A DNA stretch of 64,000 nucleotides from Trichuris trichiura (GCA_037903355.1 JBAJFE010000004.1:3038001-3102000); one strand, 5' to 3'. Positions 11,491-25,300 are shown, counted from the first letter of the stretch. Made by a program: numbers and translations. Notes: generated from the letters alone by a model not told the origin.

Positions 11491-12672
11491 GCACATGTTA
11501 ATGCCTGAACTTTCGCTTTTGCTCTAATAATTAAATTATATCGAAACACATTGCTTTAAAAGTTAGCATTTGGGATGCGAAATTATATTACTCATAGAAT
11601 ACTCGCATTGTTCGAAGGGCGTCGCATACAATTAATTTTTACGTTGGTGAAATGCTGCACGCTTGTTTTATTTAGCCCTGTACTATCGAATGGTTTAATA
11701 GGTGAATGTGCAAGGTTAGTACAGGTTGGCTTTTTGCTTTTTTATTTGATCAGAAAGCTCGGAAACAAAACTGCCACATAATCCAACATTTTGAAATGAT
11801 TCTACTTGCATACATTACAGTAACACATTGCCGATATGTAATAGAAACTTCTACAATGCGAAGTGTACATGCACTTTCTTCTCGCCATTAAGTTGGCAGA
11901 AACAGCAGCAACTCTCCCCTTTATGAGTGAAAAATTTATGGATGATATTAGCATTCATAATTGCTCACTGCAAGCTCAGGTGGGCTTACGAAACTAGGTG
12001 GTTATGGCGAATCTTTTAAGCAACACTTTTGTACATCCAAAAATTTTGCGCATCCCAATACGTAGGATCAGCGCGGGACTGATTTTCCGCTGGATGCCGC
12101 ATGGCACAGTTGTTGCAGCCGTCAATATACTAACAACAGCTGAGTATACAAATTTCGAAAACGGACCGCTATGCTTTCCTACAATTGCATGACCACTATA
12201 AAGTTATACCAAATAAGTAAGTCGTGCAAATTTGGCAACGGTGATCCAAATCGTGATTACATTTGGTAAATACCTGTGCAGAAAGTGGCTGTGCACTCAG
12301 CGGTCATACTATAAGCTTACCTAACATCTCGCTTTGGCTTTAATTAGGTCTGAAAGAAAGTATGCGTCTTAGGTTTACACTGAGGCTAATGTAAGAGCAG
12401 AATGTATGGCCGACTAGCTTGCTAAGAAAGAACCTGCGTTCTTTTAAGGTTACAGTATGAGGGAGCATGTAACCATGGAAATACGGAGACACTTCTAAAA
12501 AAAGATTAGCAAGAATTGGAATAGCTTTTATAAAAGCATTTCTGGGGGAGAGGTGAACTCCTGCACATTGCAACGCTAGAAATTTGGCGGTCTTGTCCAA
12601 ACGTGAAAATCGTAAAGCTGGCAGCAAAGTAGCGTTTTTTTCGGAAGTTTTATTTAATAAGGTTATCTTCAG
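11491..12672. other. Gene-poor interval, possible unrecognised exons
   Basis: A short frame beginning with ATG at 11923 and ending at a gtgggc donor (11980), and a 64-codon frame at 11998-12192, could be exons of the VWA-like gene that follows. They carry no motif I recognise and I could not link their phases. The rest shows nothing. Confidence 0.25.
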
Positions 12673-12960
12673 CGTTAATATAAATTGCGTGGTCGAATAT
12701 GATGCTTCCGCTACCCGTTTGGCAGTCGTCCGTTTCGGTTCTCACGAAAACTTCACTACGCCAAGAAAAGATGCTTTGGGCAATTGCCTTTGGCAAACGC
12801 TAAACAAAAGCAGCCTCGAAGAGAGGCTTGAAAATGCTCGCCAAAATGAAAAACATGAATGTTCTGTTTACAGGATGACTCTAATATACAAAATGCGTGA
12901 TATTTTCGCTGTAATCAGGCTGTGTTGGATTTTTACTGTAGGTGGCAAACAGACGTTCAA
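12673..12960 (+). CDS. Exon(s) resembling the SVEP1-type von Willebrand A domain, partial
   Basis: After an acceptor at 12671-12672 the frame reads VVEYDASATRLAVVRFGS, then FTTPRKD and, later, ENARQNEKHEC. In the VWA domain of SVEP1/polydom the corresponding stretch is ..PTATRVAIVTFSS.., ..VPRVDY.., ..RRARQHKC.., which fits in order and spacing. A short intron (12911-12941) would join DIFA to GGKQTF, where the family has a G-rich GGGTYT segment. The N-terminal strand with the DxSxS metal site, and all downstream domains, are not found nearby. The gene is therefore incomplete, badly split or a pseudogene fragment. The identification is by eye and moderate at best. Confidence 0.35.
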
Positions 12961-13512
12961 ATATTTTTCGTTTCCAGTCTTTTGCTATAGTAGTTTCGTT
13001 AGTTATTAAGCAAAAAAAATTAATTCTTTTTAAAAATGACATATCAAAGCTTTAACATTTGGCAAAAAGACGTTTAGCGCCTTGTTACCATTTAGCTTAT
13101 TTAGCCGGTTTTAGTAGTTCGACGCAACCTTTTGGTCTTTAGCGATATTGCGAATGTCCAATGCGTTTTGCTTAACAATATCATACGCAGAAATAGGTAA
13201 TTTTTTAAAAAATAAATCCATCTAGCGACACAATTACGCACTTGGGACAGCTGATGTTTCGCTGACAAAAATGCTGTGTTTACTCGTTTAGGCGGCTAAA
13301 TTGGTTTTGATATATCTGATTTTGTGGCCAATAACGCTGTAAAGACTCTTACATTTTGCCAGGGGTTATACGCTTGTCGCCTTTGTACATCACTTAACAT
13401 TGCTTCTTTTACAATTTGCACAGGTAACATTGCAGCCTGCGCGAAAGTGACGTTGCAGACTGTACTAAAACGGTTAAAATTAAGTTTTAGAATCAATTGA
13501 TACCGTTTCGCA

Positions 13513-15985
13513 ATGCCGGTAACTACAAGACACTCCGCGGCGACCGGTAGCGCTCATTCGCACGTAGTTTACGTGCGCAGCAGGAAAAAAGGCTTGGAAG
13601 CAAGCGACATTTCGGAACAATTTCCTTCAACGCCTTCTCAGTAAGTATTTAGAAATTGCGCTCTTTTCCGAGCTGTACTATTCGCTTACTTTAATACCAT
13701 TATGCGATGTGTTTATTGAAGGAGTAGAATCGTTTCAGGTCATTACCGCTGGGCAATAACGTCAGCGAACGAGGGCTACGCTCCCTTCCTGTGAGTGCTT
13801 CAAAGCGCGTTTCATTTTTCGAGGAGGGGAACCATAAAAGAGGTATGCCGGTTGCCGATCCCCGTCATCTTAACGCTACTGATGAAGTACGATTTTTTTT
13901 AACATCGGAATTCGTTTCCAGACTTTTCGACATCATCTTCTTGGTGGCATTCCCTGTCAAACTTGTTTCGCAATTGTTGCCGTTCCTTCTCGCAGTAAGC
14001 GTAAACTGGCGTTCAGCTGCTTTGCCTAATATTGTATTTTCAGCTTTTCTTTATCGTCAAATAGAAATAATAGTCAATTAATTTCAAGCGGCAGAAATAG
14101 AAGCTACATGCAGTCGGATAAAGATTTGGCTAGTCAACAAATGCAGGCCTTATGGTCGGATATTGAAGCTTCTTCGAGACCGGTTTTTCTTTCCCGGGAC
14201 TGCATGAAAGTGGTAACCGAGGAGATCATAAGCGAAGGCTCGAAGTTTAGCCCGTTTACAAATCGCTCCGGTAGTATGCTTGCGCCAAAGAATCCGCTTT
14301 CAGTTTTTTGGCTCTTGCTGTTGCTGCTAATTCCCTTGTGCTTGCTTGGTAAGAAGCGTTTTTATTCTTCAAGTTTTATCAACGAAGCTTCAATCTTTTT
14401 TGTTTACTTATTGCTTTCGGTTTTTATTTGTAAGAGCAATTATTTTTTGAGGTGCACTTTTTTCAAAGCCTTCGTTGACAGAGCTAAACAACTTTTCCTC
14501 CAACGCACTCACGTCAGTCGTAAGTGCAGTGAATAACGTATTGGAAGTTTCACGTTGTGCTTTCAAGAAGCATTGGGCTAAACAATTGAAGTCGTACTTC
14601 CATGACGAATATCATTCGGAACCTGATTTAAATAAATCGCCATTGGAAAGGTGCCAGCGTGACGTCATTGTTGTTTCACTAACATTCGCTCGCGCTTTTT
14701 CAGCGACGAAAGTTTCGATAACCTTTTTAAGAATTTCCATGACAAATTGGCCGATCTGGAGCGGCGGTACGAAGTTTTATCCGCTCGGACTGATTCCAAT
14801 GCAAGCAGTATGAAAAATGACTTATCTTCACTGGAGGAAGTCCACGGTGCCCACGAGAGGTTCTCCTTTTCCGTATGTATATCAGAACATGTGAAGTCTT
14901 TGTTTTAGGCTGAGATCCGACCTACATTCTTTGCAAACGCTATTTACAGTTGTGCTCAAAGAGCTCAACCTGTTCAGGCGTAGCTTGAACTCCGTAAGGA
15001 ATATGGTTCATAAACACGACTCCTTTTTGACCAAGGAGGAAACTCGCACTATGTCCTTACCTCCAAAATGCGATTGTCCAATCAACTGTCCATCGCGTAG
15101 TAAATTATATTGTGGGCCCAAAGCTCTACCTCTTTTTTTCAAATGTTTTTTTAGGCGATTTCGACTGGAACGAAGTGGACATGCGTATAGCAGCCAGTTT
15201 GAAGCGTTACGACAGCGATAAAACTGGGTTACCCGACTATGCTCTGGAATCTGCCGGTTTGCCTGTGCATATACTGAAGGTACGATTAAATCATTCCCTT
15301 TAAGGTGGTGCTATTTTGAGCGTACGTTGCACCGAAACCTACGACCCAAAATCTCGAGTTTTAACCCTTTTTGGCATCCCAATATTTTACAAAACTTATT
15401 CACCCAGAAAATTGATTCAGGTGTGTGAGCCTCATGCCGCCCATTCGTTTTTTCCTAATTCAAATTTTTTGCTAGCCGGGAACAATGCCTGGAGAATGTT
15501 GGGCTTTCAAGGGAAGCGTTGGAAGTGTTGTCATTCAACTTGGCGGCACAATTCAAATTACCGGCGTTTCCTACGAGCACATTGCAAAGTCCATCTCGCC
15601 GGATGGCCATATTGAATCTGCCCCTAAGAATTTTGAAGTTTACGTAAGCGACTTTTTTCCTTGCTTTTTTAAAAATTACTCCGTTCGATGTTTCAGGGTT
15701 TGACGTCGAAAAATGCGCCAAACGCAACTCTACTTGGCAGCTACACTTACAGAGAGGACGGAGACGCGTTGCAGTATTTTGCCGTGCAGGTGGCGCTATA
15801 TTCTATTTCGGTCGACTACTTCCGACGGCTCATTTCCCTTTAAGGCAACCAACGCAAGTGCGTTTCCAATTGTCGAGCTTAAAGTGCTGCGCAATCATGG
15901 GCATCCAAGATACACATGCTTATATCGCTTTCGTGTACATGGTTATCGAATGAAGCCAGCATACGGTAACGAAGATGACAGGTAA
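13513..15985 (+). CDS. SUN-domain inner nuclear membrane protein (UNC-84/SUN family)
   Basis: SUN proteins span the inner nuclear membrane and bind KASH partners in the perinuclear space to couple nucleus and cytoskeleton. The C-terminal exons are certain: 15155-15256 (LPDYALESAG), 15305-15420 (RCTETYDPKSR, LFGIPIFY), 15476-15643 (PGECWAFKGSVGS, SYEHIAKSISP, SAPKNFEVY), 15697-15789 and 15845-15985 (FPIVELKVLRNHGHPRY, YRFRVHG), ending at TAA 15983-15985. Before them come coiled-coil-rich exons 14469-14650, 14704-14859 and 14909-15096, all in matching phase. The start is ATG 13513 (exon 13513-13640), then 13739-13994 with a hydrophobic stretch. Another hydrophobic exon candidate (14044-14348, L/I-rich near its end) does not match its neighbours' phases, so the membrane region is unresolved. 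The KASH-binding SUN core appears intact. The gene lies 293 bp upstream of UCP4 on the same strand. Confidence 0.85.
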
Positions 15986-16278
15986 AATGCCCTCCCATCC
16001 CCGCACGTTTACGCCTTCTCAGACATTGTACCTTTTTCTTTTTACTGTCCGGACGTTGTTGCCCCATTGTGTGCCGACTCGTAGCCTGTGTTCAGGTCCT
16101 TTATAGATTTTATAGCTTTCTACCTTTGCCATATTGTACCGAAACAAATACAGACTTTCGTAACGTAGTAGCTATTTTCACGTTCATTTTTGAGCCGACT
16201 GCGCGGTCATTGCTTTTCTTTTCCTTTGCGCATTTCGACTTTTGCCGTACGCCAAGTGGTTCGTAGCTACAGTAAGAA

Positions 16279-19200
16279 ATGGCGAAGAGTAGTCAAGTTG
16301 AGAGCGGGGAAAAGTCGCGCGAAAACGCCGAATCGTTTGTTGCCAAGTATCTGCTATCCTGCGTCGCGGCCACAGTAGCCGAATCGGCCACGTACCCGTT
16401 GGATCTGTTGAAAACTAGGCTACAGCTTCAAGGCGAACACGACTTGAAATGTCGGCCCAAAATGGGCGCATTTTCGCTGTTGTCTCACATTGGTAAGAAG
16501 ACCGGCTTTTTAAAAGTAACTTTTCAGCGAATGATAGAAGCAGCGTCAGCTACGCGCAGTTATGTAAATTTTGTCTTAAACCAACGTCGATTAATTCAAA
16601 AAATATTTACACTTGAAATACGATGCCTGCCAACTAACGTCGCGTAAGCAATTTTTGTAGTTAGCAGCGAAGGTGCGCTTAGTCTATGGCAGGGTGTAAC
16701 GCCGGCTGTACTACGTCATTACAGTAAGTTCGTCGTGTTATTCAAAAGTACGGATCCGCCGGAGGAGTGTGTTGTTTTAGTTTACACGGGTTTCCGAGTG
16801 GTCATCTACGAGGAGTGTCGCGAGCACGTGTTTCGACGGAACCCTGATGGTACCTTTGCTTTATGGTAATTTGCTAATTTGATTTTTTATGCCCTTATAC
16901 GGCTCCTAATTTTTTGTTCGCAGGAAGGCTATGCTGACAGGTGTTCTGAGCGGAGCTTTGGCTCAATTCGTGGCCTCTCCGACGGACCTCATTAAGGTTC
17001 TATTGCAGGCTGAAGGTCGTCGCAAGCTTGAGGGTCTGCCGCCTAGGTAAACCTTACAACTATTCCCTTTCTTGCCACTGAATGAAGCTTCGTTATCTAG
17101 ATGTACAATCATGACAAAAAATGCAAGCGCTAATAGAATTCTTGCAGCGTGGAAAAAATGGTTTTTTGAAATTAACATATATGGTCTTATTGAGCAAATG
17201 AAAGCTGTGAGGATGCGCAAAGCGCCAATGAATTGTTTTCAATTATTTAGCCACCTTTTAAGTTTATTTTAAAAAAATATCGGCGCAATGATATGCACAT
17301 CAAAATTGGCTGCTGTCTGCCCCATAATTATTTGGAATTTGAATTAGGCGATTAATGCTTTAGCATGAGAAATGTTGCTTTTTTGTATGATGTTGTAGGC
17401 ACTTTATTATGCGCTGCTCTCTCATACCGCGCAGACCATAATGTGTTCAAGTACATTGAACATATAATTTTTCTTAACCAGATCATAGGCTTTCATAGAA
17501 CATAGGTTTTATTTTCGGGAAGGATCCTATTTTATGGTATTTAAAAACTGGAACGCTTTCGGGTGACGCATGTTCACCCATTGTCAGCGGCTAAACGCTG
17601 ACGACGGATGCAGGTGCATCACTTGAAAGCGCTGGAAATTTTAAAAACTTTAAAACGTTTTTCATGGAAGTATTCATGTCCATCCTATCGATAGTGTTCC
17701 TCGTGCAACCGGAACGCTTTTGAAATTTCAGCAATATCCAGTAAAGACTTCGCTGTTTTGTGGCATAAGAATAAAGGCGTTATCAAAAGCGATGGAGGAA
17801 CTTTCTTGTATATGAAAAATTTGAACTTTAGTTAAAAGCTTTCTCCCTTGCTTGGAGAATTGCTGTTTTAGTTAATTCCTACAAATGCTTCCCGTTTTTT
17901 AGCCCATTCCGCTCTGCCTGTAAGTCACGCAGTGACTTGTGTTTGTCGTCCATCTTTCTGCATGCTGCGCATATTTTTCTAAGCGTCAGATTCTACAAGA
18001 CAATCTTGTCCTAAGTGCGGTTTCCATGCGTAAGAATTTCATTGCGTAGTAATACCAACTAATATTTAACCTTACGTATAATAGAACATTTTGCACACTT
18101 TAAATATTGTAACAAGTGGGAAATACTAGTTCGTTAATGGGAAAGGCAAATGCTCTCTTTCCAATTCATTTGCAAAGCTCGAGTAAATAAGTCTTTTTTG
18201 CTGCAGAAAAATGGAAATCAGTACGCTTAACTTAACAGAGTTTGATTCCTATGAGTAAAAAGTGTGAATACGAAGCTCACACCTTTCTGAGCTTCCGACG
18301 TCATCTCTTTGCTAGTCATTAATGGTTGGCTGTTTCATCATCATTGAAGAATGGGAAAGCGTGTTAGGCAAAAGGTTGTTCCTGCCCACATTTGTAGCTA
18401 TTTGATAAGCAGGTAGCGGGTTTTTCCTAAAGCAGCATATAGTGATGCAACCAGCTGTTTACCCAATATTTTTTTTCTGCCGGCCACGTAGCAACACCTT
18501 GAAGCGCAAGCAAAATGTTTCTGCCCCACTCTTCGCGTTACGTTGAATGTTGTTGGCAAATATTCCGTCCACTCTGCGTGCTACAATGCTTTGGCTTTAA
18601 ACGCGTAACTCTGGGAAAATTTTCAAATATTATCTCTTGAAGATAAGAGTTTCGGTTAGGCTGAAATCGCGTTTTTAATTAAGCGATTTTCTTTTTTTGA
18701 ATTTTCCTTCCCGTTGTCCTCTAAAATCGCGCCGCTATTTCAGGGTTAGCAGCGTTAGACACGCCTTCAAGGTAGTCTGGTCGGAAGGTGGCATTTTAGC
18801 CTTGTGGCGCGGCTGGATGCCCGGCTGCCAAAGAGCTGCCCTTGTGAATATGTCAGGTTTGCTGCAACGAATTTTCAAGTGCCCATTGATATGATGATTT
18901 AATTTAGACATGGCTACGTACGACACGGTGAAACACTTTGTTTTGAAGCATAGCGACATGCCAGACAACTATGTTACCCACGCAATATCAAGGTGGGTTA
19001 TCAAGTAATTGTTATATATATATATATATACATGATATCAGCAGAATAAAACATGGTAGTATATGCGCGGAAAGCTGAAGGTTACAAACCCAGCATGTTA
19101 ACTTGCGTATGTGTGTACATGCACGTTAACATGCCGGGTTTGTATCCTGAAGCTTTTCACGCATCTACATCACGTCTTTGACGTAAACGTCTTTCCGGGA

Positions 19201-22200
19201 GAACATTGGAAAAGAACAAAGCCATGTAAGAGAGTACGAAAGCAAATTGATTCATTTGCAAGGAATCCAATAATCGATACAGCAAGTTGAGGGTGTTTTT
19301 AAATATTTACGAAGCGGGAATCTCTTGAGCAGTGTTCGTAGTTTTAATGTTTGAACTCTTCTCTTTTCCTTTCAATTCAACTGCTTGGGATGAAGTACCG
19401 CAGCCAAAAGGTTATGCCTAGCGGTTTACCGCTATATTGTTGCTGAATGAGTGAATTGTTGGAAAAAGTTGCGTTTTCGCCTGTCGCTGCAACAAGTCTT
19501 TATATCCGACCGGTCTTTCGGCAAATAGTTGTTCAACAGCTTGATTCAAGGGCAATTTTGAACTTTTGAAATGCTTTGCAAAATTTTGAACTTTTCTCTT
19601 TGGCGTCACTTGTCGCTTTTGACGATACAATATGCCTGTTTAGATAGGCTTATTTAAAGAAACCTGTTCGGACGACTAGAGATGAGCTTCAGGTTGCTTG
19701 TGTGTGCTTGGTCGATTGAGAACAAAGTAGTTAGGCTTTCTTTCAAAGCTGCGCGTCTTCGAGCCAATCGATGCACTCGTTTCGTGAAGGTTGGCCGGTC
19801 CTCCTCTCGCTCGCTCGCTGGGTAAGACATGCGGCATTGCGATGTTGGCCCGCTTTTTCCTCATTGCCATATTTATAGGTTAAGATTCTGACCGATTGGT
19901 TATTTTGATTTATTTGAGACAAAAAAGTTGTACGCTTTGTTTTTTGACAAGTACAAAATCGCGTAAAGAAAAAAGAACACTTTATTTATGGGATCCCTTA
20001 GCAACGCAGACGAGAGATTCAAGTAATTAACGTAGCATTTAAGATGGCGGGATAACGGGAATTGCTTTCTGACCATTCGTTTGCAGGCTTTCCTCGTTTG
20101 TCACTGATATACGCTTGTCATTGTACTTAATATTTCACGCAACGAATTTTATTATTTATCTTTTTCGCTGACATCCGCTCATGTTTAATACTTAAGCATT
20201 TTGTGTGCGCGTGTAGTGGGGATTGTGAAAGTCTCTAAAATATCGTACGTTGTTTGGTTGGCATATTTTTTTCCGCGTCGCACTCGAAGTATACTTTTAC
20301 ATTTTCCTGTCCAAGCATGGATCAGGTTTTTCGCCATCACGTGCTGTGTAGGTATTAGGGCTCTATGGCAGCAGGGCGCATTCCACGTAGCGTTCGCGTT
20401 CCATTGAGCACCAAGGTTTGTAGAACAATTTTTTCAAAGTCCTTTTCGCTTCTTTCGACAGCGATGGACGAACGGCTCGCGCGTGTTCTCATTCAAAACT
20501 CGTCAGCGTATTTTCAGCTTGTTAAAAGTTTTGGAATACTACATTTTTCCCGCCTACTTTGTCTAGCCGAGCTGCGTCGTATCGTCGCGGAGTTTGTTGC
20601 TCCTATTTCCTCTCGTTTCTCCCAACATTCCATTGCTAGTTATGATTGCAATGCGTACGGAAATATTGTTCAGCTTCAGTTGCTCCTGCGTGCACTTTCA
20701 ATGTTAATCGTTTGCTCTTCTACAGCACGCAATCCGCAATGCGCGTGAACGCTAACAATATGCTTGGCACCAAAAAGAGATTATTTGACGCATTTTATAT
20801 TCAGTTGGTAGTTAATATGCAAATTAATTATGTTTTTCATTGCTAACGTTGAATGAATGCTTCTGCTCAAAGTGGCTGGCTGATGCGGTTGTAGGCGAAG
20901 CAGAAACGCGTTGTTTTTTTTAAAGTTGATTTAGGTGCCATTCATGAAAGCGTGAGCTTATCGGCTCGCTCCGCAACGGGCCGTTTTACGTTCTTGGAAA
21001 CGCGTTGACAAAGCGAGCAACTGCAAATTTCAAGATTAGCTTGTTGGGCTGTCGTTAAGACCTTTGTGGTAGTTTAATATTGCAACACTCATTCCAAGGA
21101 GTTCATAAGCCCAATGCTGCTTGATGAAAGCATAGAAATTCAAATTTATTATTTTTTTTGACTAAATTGTATGCGCATAGTTTGCCGGTTTCATACAGCT
21201 TAATTCATTGTGCGCTCACTGGTCTGCAGCTTATCTCAAACTGATGCATTTGGTTTCTTCGCTCCTTTTACGGCTCCTTCCGAAAATGTGGATCGTTGGA
21301 CTTGTCAGTTTCCAAGTTTTTCCTCAGGCGTTTGGCCAAGACGAGTTATTCAGCCTTTTTCGCGGAATTTAAATATATCCATTGCGGAAAATTTGAATTT
21401 CCACTGCGAAGGCATTGCACCGTCATCTTCGCCCCCAAATGTCCGTATATTTTTTTTGCCGGTGGATTTTTAAAAATAGCTTTGTTTATTTGTTGCTTTG
21501 CCAGCTGCAATGCGTTGTGTTGCGCAACTATGCTTGGGGAGCTGACGCGTTGGGCGACGGCTTTTCGCTTTGCTTGTAACGTTTCCGCCGAATGCTAACG
21601 GCCCACCAACGCTGGTACGAAGGCGTAATGCGTTTTAACGTCTTCATTTCCATCCGACAACGATTCGCATTCCATAGAGTCCATTCGAGCTGATCGATTA
21701 AAGCAAACCGGTTTCGGCTATCTCATTGTCGATCATAAATTATCCATAGGAGTCTATTACCAACTATGGTGAATAGAAGTTGGGAAGTTGCAAGGCGCGT
21801 TAGCTATTTTGGGCGATCGTATTTATTCAAGGAGCCATTGAGTTGCAATGCCGCAGGGTGAATACGATAGGCAAATTTGAAATGTTTGCGTATTGACAAC
21901 TTTTGTCCTGTTACTTGTTTCTTCGTGTTGTCATGCAGCTTAAGACGCAGAAGGATTGATGGGATATTTGGCAAGTTGTTTAGCGGGTGATCTTTTAGCG
22001 CGTGCTCCGGATTGGCAGCGGCTCTAACTTCCACGCCCATGGATGTTGTAAAGACACGTATGATGAATCAATCAATGGCGTCTCGAGTAGCGTCGTCGGG
22101 TCCGAATCCGTATGAACTCTTTGGCTGTTCGTCCCACCTGTAATGAACTTGTCGTCTTTGGTACGACCGCTATTTTAGGCAACCCTATTACAAGTCTACC

Positions 22201-22353
22201 GCTGACTGCCTGAGGCGTACCGTTCGCAACGAAGGTTTCCTGGCGTTGTACAAAGGTTTCTGGCCTATTTGGGCGCGCATGGCTCCTTGGTCTCTCACCT
22301 TTTGGGTATCCTACGAACGGATCCGTTGGCTAACCGGTGCATCCAGCTTTTGA
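16279..22353 (+). CDS. ucp-4: UCP4-type mitochondrial uncoupling/solute carrier (SLC25 family)
   Basis: SLC25 carriers are inner mitochondrial membrane proteins of three two-helix repeats. Eight exons phase perfectly: 16279-16492, 16661-16723, 16781-16865, 16924-17046, 18744-18856, 18908-18992, 21999-22139 and 22179-22353, giving 332 residues and TGA. The three carrier signatures are present: YPLDLLKTR (P at about residue 40), SPTDLIKVLLQAEG (about 140) and TPMDVVKTRMMNQ (about 241). UCP4 features include LRHYIYTGFR, GWMPGCQRAALVNM, MAPWSLTFWVSYE and the C-terminus GASSF. The length matches UCP4. The start ATG 16279 precedes a short polar tail like that of nematode UCP-4. Two long introns (17047-18743 and 18993-21998) carry inverted-repeat elements. 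The second signature has L where many UCP4s have Q/M (KVLLQ), probably tolerated. I am highly confident. Confidence 0.95.
17541..17646. repeat. Imperfect inverted repeat in UCP4 intron 4
   Basis: Arms at 17541-17589 and 17596-17646 are roughly 70% complementary by eye (ggaacgctttcgggtga... against ...tcacttgaaagcgctgg) around a 6-base loop gctaaa. It looks like an old miniature element or a hairpin-forming repeat. No target-site duplication is clear. Confidence 0.5.
19012..19030. repeat. TA microsatellite
   Basis: A simple run of alternating T and A lies in UCP4 intron 6, immediately upstream of an inverted repeat. Confidence 0.8.
19061..19162. repeat. Inverted repeat in UCP4 intron 6
   Basis: The left arm 19061-19100 (gcgcggaaagctgaaggtta... 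to gcatgttaac) is complementary to the right arm 19123-19162 (gttaacatgc... to gcttttcacgcat) with only a few mismatches and a 22-base spacer. It is probably a small non-autonomous element next to the TA run. Confidence 0.7.
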
Positions 22354-25300
22354 ACCGCCTTTAAAATTGCGTCCGTCCGTTGCGCCTAAAAAGGGTCTAA
22401 TCTTGCATTCTGCTTTTCCGCTGTTTGCCAATCGCGCCTTTTTTGTCCCATCTATTCCTCGATGGCAGTGTCGTTCAACTTTGATGTACACTATTGATTG
22501 GTGACTTCTTTCTTGTCTTGCTGTCGGTAGAAACGATTGATGGGGCAAAGCCTATTTGGTTGGTCGATTTTAGCGGGTGCTCTCTTTGTTGCGCTGCAAA
22601 CGGCCGGCCCTTAGCCAAAAGTTGCCTTGCTTATATCCGCAAAAAAACGAACCCATAAACGGAAGCGGTCGACAATTAAAAACTGAAGCGATAGCTTTCT
22701 TGAGGCTAAAGCCAAAATTAGATAGTTTTGCTCGGTTTCTAAACGGCCCCGTTGGCGATAGGGGGATTTAGCCATTGTACATACGTCTCAACTTTGGTTT
22801 TGACGAGCTGTCGCGCTCTTGCCAGATCCCTTTCCAGGTGGGACATGTTCTTGGGTTACCAAGGAACAGCTTGCGCTCTCTCCCTACTTAGCCAGGTGCG
22901 TTTATGGATACTTTCACTTTGTCCTTGATGCTATCTGATGAAATCTGATGAATCGGCAGCAGTTTTCGCTGTACGCCCTCGTCAGCGATGTTGTACTTGG
23001 ATAGAGTGCGTTTTCTCGCTCATTGAAGAATTGAAGGCTTTCCCAGTCTCTGTCGAAGCAGCCGATTTCGGAAAGGTGAACTTAGTGCGTACCGTCCGCT
23101 AATCCATCAGAACATATTTCCCAGGGCTCGTCTATAACCACCGTTATTCAAACTTATAATTTTCTCGTTCCGTTTCCCTAGAAGGCTTGCGTACGATGTA
23201 AAAGTTTGGATATCGTTGCTACCTGCGCGGCTGTGCTCCCGTAGACGTCGTTTAGAATTCCATAAATGATAGTACTGCAGTGCATTGAACATTAGCACCT
23301 ATTTTCAGCCGTTACAAAAACTTGATTTTCAAACGCGATAGAACAATGGATTTTTTTCAAAAATCGCACGCTGACTCGGCTGTACGTGTTCTAGATGTTC
23401 TGCTCAAATTGTAATGTCCTTAGATGGTTTTCGGCGATTTTTTCACATCTTTTTCTTTGTGACGTTGCGTACAAGTTCGTTTCTTTCGGTTTTTGACGTC
23501 TCCACCAGTGGTCAAACCCTAACTGTCCGCTGAGGGGCGGAAAGAATTGAATCTGGACCGCGACGGTAGCCGCCATCTTAGTCGAAGTTCGGTTTTGACA
23601 GGTTTTAGCCTTTCCGAGCGCCCGTGCGGCAATATGCAAATCTCGTGTAAAGATGAAACGCCAGGTTTTGCGTATATTGTTTCGTTCTGACTTGTCATTG
23701 CTCCGGATAAGCGCCTTTTAAGGTATCGCATAGAATTACTTCCGCCTTGCAAATTTTTAGACGACGAGAATTGTTGGAAATCTCGGCTGGACGTTTAAGC
23801 TGTAGAAATGCAAATTTTATCGTTGCGCAACCGGCCCGCCCGAATGGAAGGCGCGAAATTAGCTAGTCCAACTTTCGAAAAATGCTTTTCCTGCGAATCA
23901 CCTGCGCCGCATTCTTTGCATTGCCGGCATTATTGACAGGCTGGCGAGCGGTGATTTGATGGATGTTGGAGCGTCGTTTCGCCTTTTGTCCGGCTAATCG
24001 GCCTCTTGACAACGTTGGCGAAAACTGAAAATAACTTTAAATCAATTGTCGCCCGTTGGCAGGTTGCGCTTAGTCGATTGACCAACGAAAGAAGGCGAAA
24101 AGATGAACCCTTTTCAATTGTGCTGCCTATTTCGTCCGAACAAAGCTGGACGATAGGCGACTCGCCTTGAATTGATCCATCTTTGCGGGCTAACCGCATC
24201 GAGCCAACTTTGTCAGGCTTGGTCGTCTTGTTTGCAGGTGCGTTAGCGCATCCACTTTATCTTTGAATGGGAAATACGATCGTTTGCCTAGGTCGCCTAA
24301 GTGTACGCACTCGAGCTTTCCCAACGGCATCTATGCCGCTAGTATACGCGCGTGTTCTTTGTTTCAAGTAATTGCGAATTGTCCGCGCATTGAATATCCC
24401 ATTCCCGTTGGTTGATGCGCGTAATGATGTGAGCCTAAATGCGCGCGAAATGAAATTGAGCATTTTCTCTCGATGCGAATTTTTCTTGTACCTTCTTTGA
24501 GCGACGTCTAAATAGGCTGATACCGCAATTAGTTATTCCGTGTTTTTTACAAGTACTCTCTCTTTGTTAGATGCCGTAGGATGACTACGCGTAAGCTCAT
24601 CTTTCTTTCCAGAAAAGCGAGCGCGCTTAGACATATCACCCGAGTCTGCTCTCGCCGCCTTATATGGGCTGGTCGTCCACGAACCTGTTACCTATTCCCG
24701 CCAATAGGAATGATCACGTTCATCTCAAGCTCAAGGGCGTCATCAGACGAGCTGTTCACTAGCGGGTGGCAGAGTTTTTGTCACCTGTGGATGAAGTGAA
24801 ATGTTTCCTTTTGCTTAAAACTGCTGATGTCTTTCAGCATTCGTCCCCATCGTTACCCCTATAGCCTTGAGGGATACGCTTCATCGTAGGTAAAGTGGCA
24901 GTTTAGCCTCAAGGTCGATTGTAGCTTGATTGCGTGCCATCTAAGGTCGCACGCGATGCGTTGCTTGCATGTTGTCTCTATGATTGCACAGGACATTCCG
25001 CCAATCTTTTATCGGTGTTCCATTCTCTGCCAGCCGGCTGGCCAGGTGCTACAGAGCGGCTGTCCTTCAGGCGAGGGCGATATGACGAAGCTTTCGTCCA
25101 GGCGCGCGTACGACGTGAGTGAGAAAGAGAAAGCGCTGTTCTCGTCAGGTCGAATGTGTTGTCATGCCGGCTGGCCGTGGTAAATTTTTGCCCTCTGTCC
25201 AGCCTCGTTGATTCATTGCCATTGGGATGCAGCACCAGTTTGCGGTTGGCACTCAGAGCTATGCTTTTACAACTTAAGGACCAACGCGGCTTGCTGGCGA

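Noticed and set aside
13791..13796. gtgagt at 13791 as a splice donor in the SUN gene
   Set aside because: The frame stays open through it and leads to a hydrophobic segment; no acceptor downstream clearly pairs with it.
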